Shown here in pieces: positions 42,391 through 46,540 of a DNA stretch of 46,540 bases. The stretch covers positions 16,449,604-16,496,143 of the forward strand of contig NC_049985.1 in assembly GCF_000003815.2 (NCBI RefSeq), in the 5' to 3' direction. The first letter of the stretch is position 1. The number at the start of each line of letters is the position of its first letter. The notes beneath the pieces were generated by a model. The model did not search any database. It saw only the letters and a list, made by a program, of their open reading frames with translations, and was not told where the DNA came from. Source of the DNA: Branchiostoma floridae (lineage: Eukaryota > Chordata > Leptocardii > Amphioxiformes > Branchiostomatidae). Made by a program: the position numbers and the translations under genes.

Positions 42391-43972
42391 CTGTAGGGAC
42401 AAACACATACAGTTAATGAGAAATCCCTTTCCTCAAAAAACATAAATAGAAAACACAGTTCAACATACACAAAAATACAAGATGGATAATGGAAACTGTA
42501 AACATAATCAAAACAAGTGACCGTACATGTAGCATACTGTTTGATGTATTTATCATTTTATGGTTTCTGCTGCATCAGTTGCAAGAATTTATAGTATACT
42601 GATGATATGGACAATCAAAGACAGACAAATACATGTAACATAGAACAGGAATGAAAATGAAGCCGTAATATTACTGATAGCTTACCAGGACAAAGTACTT
42701 GTTTATTATAACAATGTGATAGGAAGCTAGAGCGTAACATCTGTTTAGGGATTCCTTTAGTAGGCTTTACCGCGACAGTTGTTCTTACATAGCCCCATAT
42801 CTGCATCACACAACATCTGCTTGGCAATACCCAATTACCACAATGCCTAACATACCAAAATAACGCAGACCTGGACCAAAATACAGAGAGACGTAGGGGT
42901 GATACCTGAAATTATTACAGCAATTATAACAACAGCTACCGCGGAAAAAAACAATGTGCATCATCATGTAACTGAGTGCGGACCACATGCCAAACTACAT
43001 ATGAATGCGGCAAACGGAACATAGAGAAAACTGATACAGATGCGAACACTCAGCACATCCACTGATCACAATACTCTGCCAACAGAGGTTACCCTCCGGT
43101 CACACTCTAGTAACAACTTGACAAACATTATAACCACCTGGGTGTATAATGACATCATGGCTTATAATTATTCATAGTCCTTTTCCGACTAATACTAACA
43201 ACAACACTAACTTAATAAAGGGATACTTAACTCCAAAAGGGAGTGTTATTATCTAATAGACTGTGTAGCTGCTTAATGAATTCACATTCAGCAACCTTAC
43301 AATAACCGCACAAGGCATAGCAACATGACTCATAGACGCCCCAAAACACATCACTTCTTTCAGCCATGCCAGTTTTAAATGCCATTTCGCATCAGATTAT
43401 GAGAAATGTGAACTCAAAGCAGAATGCTTGAGGCCCCTTCGTCACTTTTTTCTTGAGCGCTACTATGGACCCCTGTTGCGTAAGAATTGGTGTGTGCACC
43501 AAAAACATGCCTTAGATAAAGACCACATATTCCCTTTACATGATGTGTCATTGTAATTCTTAATCCATCTTCCAGTATCAAATATCACACAGACAAGTTT
43601 GTAGTTGTATAGATTTCAGCATTGTTTGCGTTAAGGCAGAGGAGCTGTGAGCAAAATCCCCATAAGGCTTGATTAATGAATGTTTGAGAGTATTACAGAC
43701 TGTATTCATTGCTAGTTTAACATGAAAGACGACAGCGTCTTTTGGTATGTGGCAGATGCAAATACAAACATTTTTTTACATAATGGTTACCAGGTAACAA
43801 GACCCGAAGGTCACTTCAAGGTGTGACCCAAAGGCAACTCCAGGGTTACTGGTTACATTATGTATTGTCATAAACAAGCATGACTGAGACAAGCTCAACT
43901 CGCTAAGAGTGAGGACTAACTGATCCGATAGGAGAAGCAGGGGTTACAAAGGCTGCTTGGGAAACTCCCTAA
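42391..43972. other. sequence upstream of the first visible BLTP1 exon, nothing recognised
   Basis: Presumed intron. I looked on the minus strand for BLTP1 N-terminal exons (membrane anchor, the Chorein-like start, and the segment just before GRIVFGN) and found none. Small frames such as 42806-42988 do not resemble the family. Confidence 0.55.
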
Positions 43973-44089
43973 TAGCCTGGTATCCAGCCGTAATATAGCT
44001 TCCGAGTCTCTTCTTTCCTCTCTGGCAATTAATTTGCGAAGAGGAGAGAAGAGACTCGGGAGCTATAATTACGGCTGGATACCAGGCTA
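43973..44089. mobile_element. palindromic MITE, 9-bp TSD (copy 2)
   Basis: A foldback element starting TAGCCTGGTATCCAGCCG and ending in its reverse complement. It is flanked by ACTCCCTAA at 43964-43972 and 44090-44098, an exact 9-bp duplication. It is homologous to 3941-4051, with shared GAGACTCGGGAGC internally. Confidence 0.88.
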
Positions 44090-44183
44090 ACTCCCTAACC
44101 CATGTGGGACAATGGCTTAATGGGACTTTCCATCACATGATCACAGGTGGAAAATCCCTGAGCAGTGAATAACCTGATTTCTA

Positions 44184-45368
44184 CTCTCACCTCTCAAATA
44201 GAAGTACCCCCTGGAATAAAAGTACCCCCCGGACAAATCTTCAAAATTCAATAAAAGTACCCCCCGGAAAAATACCAAATTGACATGTAAACTGTGTCCA
44301 TGCTACTTCAGTCATAAGCAGGTAGGCTCTTTTTATTCATTTATGCCTGAGTACCATATCAGTTAATTGTATAAATAATGAACAGAATAATTCCTATGTT
44401 ATTTCACATATTTTCTTTTATCTTAGTGTCACAACATCAACAAAGATTATAATAAAAGTAAAACATAAATGAAAATAAAAATTGAAGAAATAAAAAAAAG
44501 AACTTTATTTTATAATCATTGTTACAAAATAACATTTTGAAGAAACATTCCAACTTAGTAGAATACCTTATTTTATTCACCACTTGTGCTATTTTCAATG
44601 TTGCAGAAACCAAGGAGGTCATAGACACTGCCCCCTATTAAAAGATGACGGTACTGCAGAAAATTTTCATTCTCTCGCGAGATTCGGCGTGAGTTGATAA
44701 ATCCAACATGGCGGATGTTTTCGAGCCGATTGAACGCTGTGCTTTATTTTGGAAGGATTTTTTCGTTGCTGGAACATTAAAACAAGTTGACTACGGGTGA
44801 AAAATAGTGGAAAAGTATTGGTAACTTTTTAGTTTGTTTGGTTGGTGGTTAATTTCTGTGTTTTGATCGAGAATTTACGGATCTGAGTGACTGTGTGTGT
44901 AGCATGTGTTTGAGCTCGGCCTATGGACCTTGATGTTTGGCAATGTTTTCGTCTTTGTTCAGCGCAAATTTCAAGATTTTTGGACGGTTAAATATGGTCT
45001 AAAACAAAAAGGATATATGTGAGTGCAGTACCGAATCACTTATTTTTGGACACGAACCGAAAAGTTTTTGCAAATCCAGCACCGATCCGGCGTACCGGTA
45101 CGCATCCCTAGTTGGGATGTTTGGGTCATACCGCTAGCGGCAGGGAAATCCGCGCTGCCTCGTCCGAAAAATAGTGAATTTTAAGCAAAATACCGCGGAA
45201 ATATGGGCAGAAAATACCAAACTTTCAATATTTTTGGGGTCCCTGGTTAGTAAAGAAAGCCCCAATTTGAAAAAAAAATAAACGTACCGTCTAAAATAAG
45301 GACGTACCGAGTGGATTTTGAGGCGGAAAAAAATAAACGTACCGGTACGTTTATTTGAGAGGTGAGAG
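44184..45368. mobile_element. 1.2-kb TIR element, TA-flanked, directly upstream of SAA
   Basis: Ends are CTCTCACCTCTCAAATA at 44184-44200 and its exact reverse complement at 45352-45368. TA dinucleotides at 44182-44183 and 45369-45370 could be a target duplication. Inside each end are related GTACCCC/GTACC-rich stretches. No transposase is visible, so it looks non-autonomous. The superfamily is not identified. Confidence 0.65.
44673..44800 (+). other. TCTCGCGAGA motif followed by a 30-codon ORF inside the TIR element
   Basis: The palindrome TCTCGCGAGA (44673-44682), known from CpG-type housekeeping promoters, lies 25 bp before AACATGGCGG. The ATG at 44708 has a good Kozak context and opens a 30-residue frame (MADVFEPIERC...) ending at TGA 44800. 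This could be a captured promoter/first exon or the element's own start. Product unknown. Confidence 0.3.
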
Positions 45369-45381
45369 TAAAAATACACTG

Positions 45382-45456
45382 TGAGTCATGCGGCATGATC
45401 AGACATGATTGGCTGGTGATGTGGGGATTCCCCTATTCCTACTTTTGGTATAAAAG
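45382..45456 (+). promoter_or_regulatory. SAA promoter: AP-1, inverted CCAAT, kB site, TATA
   Basis: In order: TGAGTCA (AP-1) at 45382-45388, ATTGG (inverted CCAAT) at 45408-45412, GGGGATTCCC (perfect kB consensus, extendable to a GGGGATTCCCC palindrome) at 45423-45432 and TATAAAAG at 45449-45456. A start of transcription near 45478 is inferred from the TATA spacing. Mammalian SAA promoters also rely on NF-kB, so this fits an inducible immune gene. Confidence 0.75.
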
Positions 45457-45477
45457 CCAAGTAAAAACAAGTTCTAC

Positions 45478-45516
45478 AGACATACTTCTGCTGCAAGGTC
45501 ATACAGGGAGTTTAGG
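45478..45516 (+). other. SAA non-coding exon 1 (5' UTR), predicted
   Basis: The stretch from about 25 bp beyond the TATA box to a strong donor (GTAAGT at 45517) contains no ATG. A short non-coding first exon is typical of SAA genes. The 5' end is an estimate. Confidence 0.6.
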
Positions 45517-45818
45517 GTAAGTTCTGGTCATTGTTCCTGTTCACAGATCTATAATACCTTCAATGTGTCACTTTGTTATTCAGCTGGAAACAAAAGCCTA
45601 ATGAAGTTCAAAATCTGGTCAAACAGTTGGTAGACAACCAGCAGAGAATGTAATAAGTGGGATAAAAGAGTCAGATAGTATGGGTCAAAACAATAGTTTC
45701 TGTGAGATACATGACATTGTTACTGTTTCTAATATTAGACAGCATAGTTGGTGAATTTGAGCTAACTTAAATTAGAAAATCTACAATCCTTTGTCAACTT
45801 TTTGTTTGTTTTGTGCAG

Positions 45819-45954
45819 GAATCCTTGGATCACCTACCATGCATCTCATACTGTATGTGGTGTGCCTTGTACTGGCTTTCACCTTTGCCAATGGCCAATT
45901 TCAATTTGGCAGGGAGGCTATCCAGGGTGCTGGTGACATGTGGGACGCTTACAG
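45819..45954 (+). CDS. serum amyloid A, exon 2 (start codon, signal peptide, mature N-terminus)
   Basis: SAA is a small secreted apolipoprotein-like innate-immune protein. The exon follows TTTTGTGCAG. The ATG is at 45839-45841 after a 20-nt leader. The first 19 residues form a signal peptide with a hydrophobic core and likely cleavage after FANG. The mature start contains REAIQGAGDMWDAY, matching the SAA hallmark EAxQGAGDMWRAY. The donor GTGATC follows TACAG, leaving two bases. The gene runs off the right edge, so paralogue assignment is not possible. Confidence 0.92.
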
Positions 45955-46288
45955 GTGATCATCCACAGTGAAACTTCCCCATTTACAGGTCAAATCTCCC
46001 CCCCCCCAAAAAAAAAACATATGCCAATGCCCAATGAGAGAGGTTGGTGAAGGAGGCTACATAGGATGAGACATTAAGCCGTGGTCTACTGTTTATTGTG
46101 CTTATCGAAAGGACCATAGGGAATTTCCCTCTGGTACAATGAATCTGGAATTTCCCCAGACATTTTACATTTTAAGTAGAAGTTGAAACATTGAGCAAAC
46201 GTTCAAACCTTACAAATGATGCTCTGAGTAGTGTGGTGTATTTCTGAAACTTTGCACTGTGCTAAAAATATGTCATTTACTTTATCAG
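45955..46288 (+). other. SAA intron 2
   Basis: GTGATC donor to TTATCAG acceptor. Contains a C-run/A-run at about 45998-46018 and no additional exon that would repair the exon 3 frame. Confidence 0.7.
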
Positions 46289-46404
46289 TAACAATACATG
46301 AAAGAGGCAAACTGGAAAAATTCAGACAAGTACTTCCACGCCAGGGGAAACTATGAAGCTGCCCAGAGAGGACCTGGAGGGAAGTGGGCTGCTGAAGTCA
46401 TCAG
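46289..46404 (+). CDS. serum amyloid A, exon 3 (core, with apparent frame disruption)
   Basis: Encodes [19 protein letters not shown], then a run ending [12 protein letters not shown], the diagnostic SAA core. The acceptor is TTATCAG and the donor GTGAAC, leaving two bases as in exon 2. The ATG of MKEAN lies nine bases after the acceptor. Joined to exon 2, the frame hits TGA at the fifth codon, whereas deleting five bases (AATAC or ACAAT) would give the expected AYS-N-MKEAN. Either the gene or allele is broken, or the assembly has a small error. Confidence 0.88.
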
Positions 46405-46540
46405 GTGAACTTTGGCTTGTGACATGTTTTCTATTATAATTAAAATGCTGCTTAAAACATAGACTTGATGGCTGCAAGTACGCAAGGGGAAGTGAGGCTG
46501 CTATCGACTATCTATCAGTGTACATGTGCATGTACGTGAT

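Noticed and set aside
42806-42988. Possible BLTP1 N-terminal exon with a hydrophobic stretch
   Set aside because: The sequence does not resemble the family N-terminus and has no splice donor in phase with exon 1.
45134-45379. 81-codon minus-strand frame at the end of the TIR element
   Set aside because: It spans the TIR and simple AT-rich sequence with no domain; length is expected by chance.

Overview
The window is animal nuclear DNA. It shows dense spliceosomal introns, GT-AG junctions, AT-rich introns full of short DNA transposons, and one 100-N assembly gap. An invertebrate deuterostome, most likely a lancelet (Branchiostoma), fits best: a BLTP1/KIAA1109 orthologue recognisable exon by exon against the vertebrate protein lies beside a serum amyloid A gene. 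The species call is inference.

Main gene, minus strand, 42390 down to 43: the large central part of BLTP1 (KIAA1109, Drosophila tweek, C. elegans lpd-3, yeast Csf1), a bridge-like lipid transfer protein. I placed 46 coding exons by joining splice sites, reading phase and family motifs. Together they hold 9,216 nt (about 3,072 codons), and every junction keeps phase except one, between exons 26 and 27, which flank the gap. The first exon here corresponds to about residue 210 of the roughly 5,000-residue vertebrate protein. The last corresponds to about residue 3,600. The N-terminal membrane anchor and the C-terminal part are outside the window.

Right edge, plus strand, 45423 onward: a serum amyloid A (SAA) gene with a compact promoter (AP-1, inverted CCAAT, a perfect kB site, TATA box), a non-coding first exon, a signal-peptide exon and a core SAA exon. 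The core exon has a 5-nt frame disruption at its start. If BLTP1 continues to the right, SAA is nested antisense in a BLTP1 intron.

Introns: many non-autonomous transposons with readable ends. They include a palindromic family with 9-bp target duplications (two copies), a 783-bp long-TIR element with a 10-bp duplication, an internally deleted mariner flanked by TA, a Harbinger-like MITE flanked by TTA, a 1.2-kb TIR element ending just upstream of the SAA promoter, hAT-like elements, tRNA-derived SINEs, decayed retroelement tails, a 40-bp minisatellite and a dispersed ACCGC-rich family.

The genes share no pathway: BLTP1 moves lipids at membrane contact sites, while SAA is a secreted innate-immune/acute-phase protein. 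Their link is positional only.
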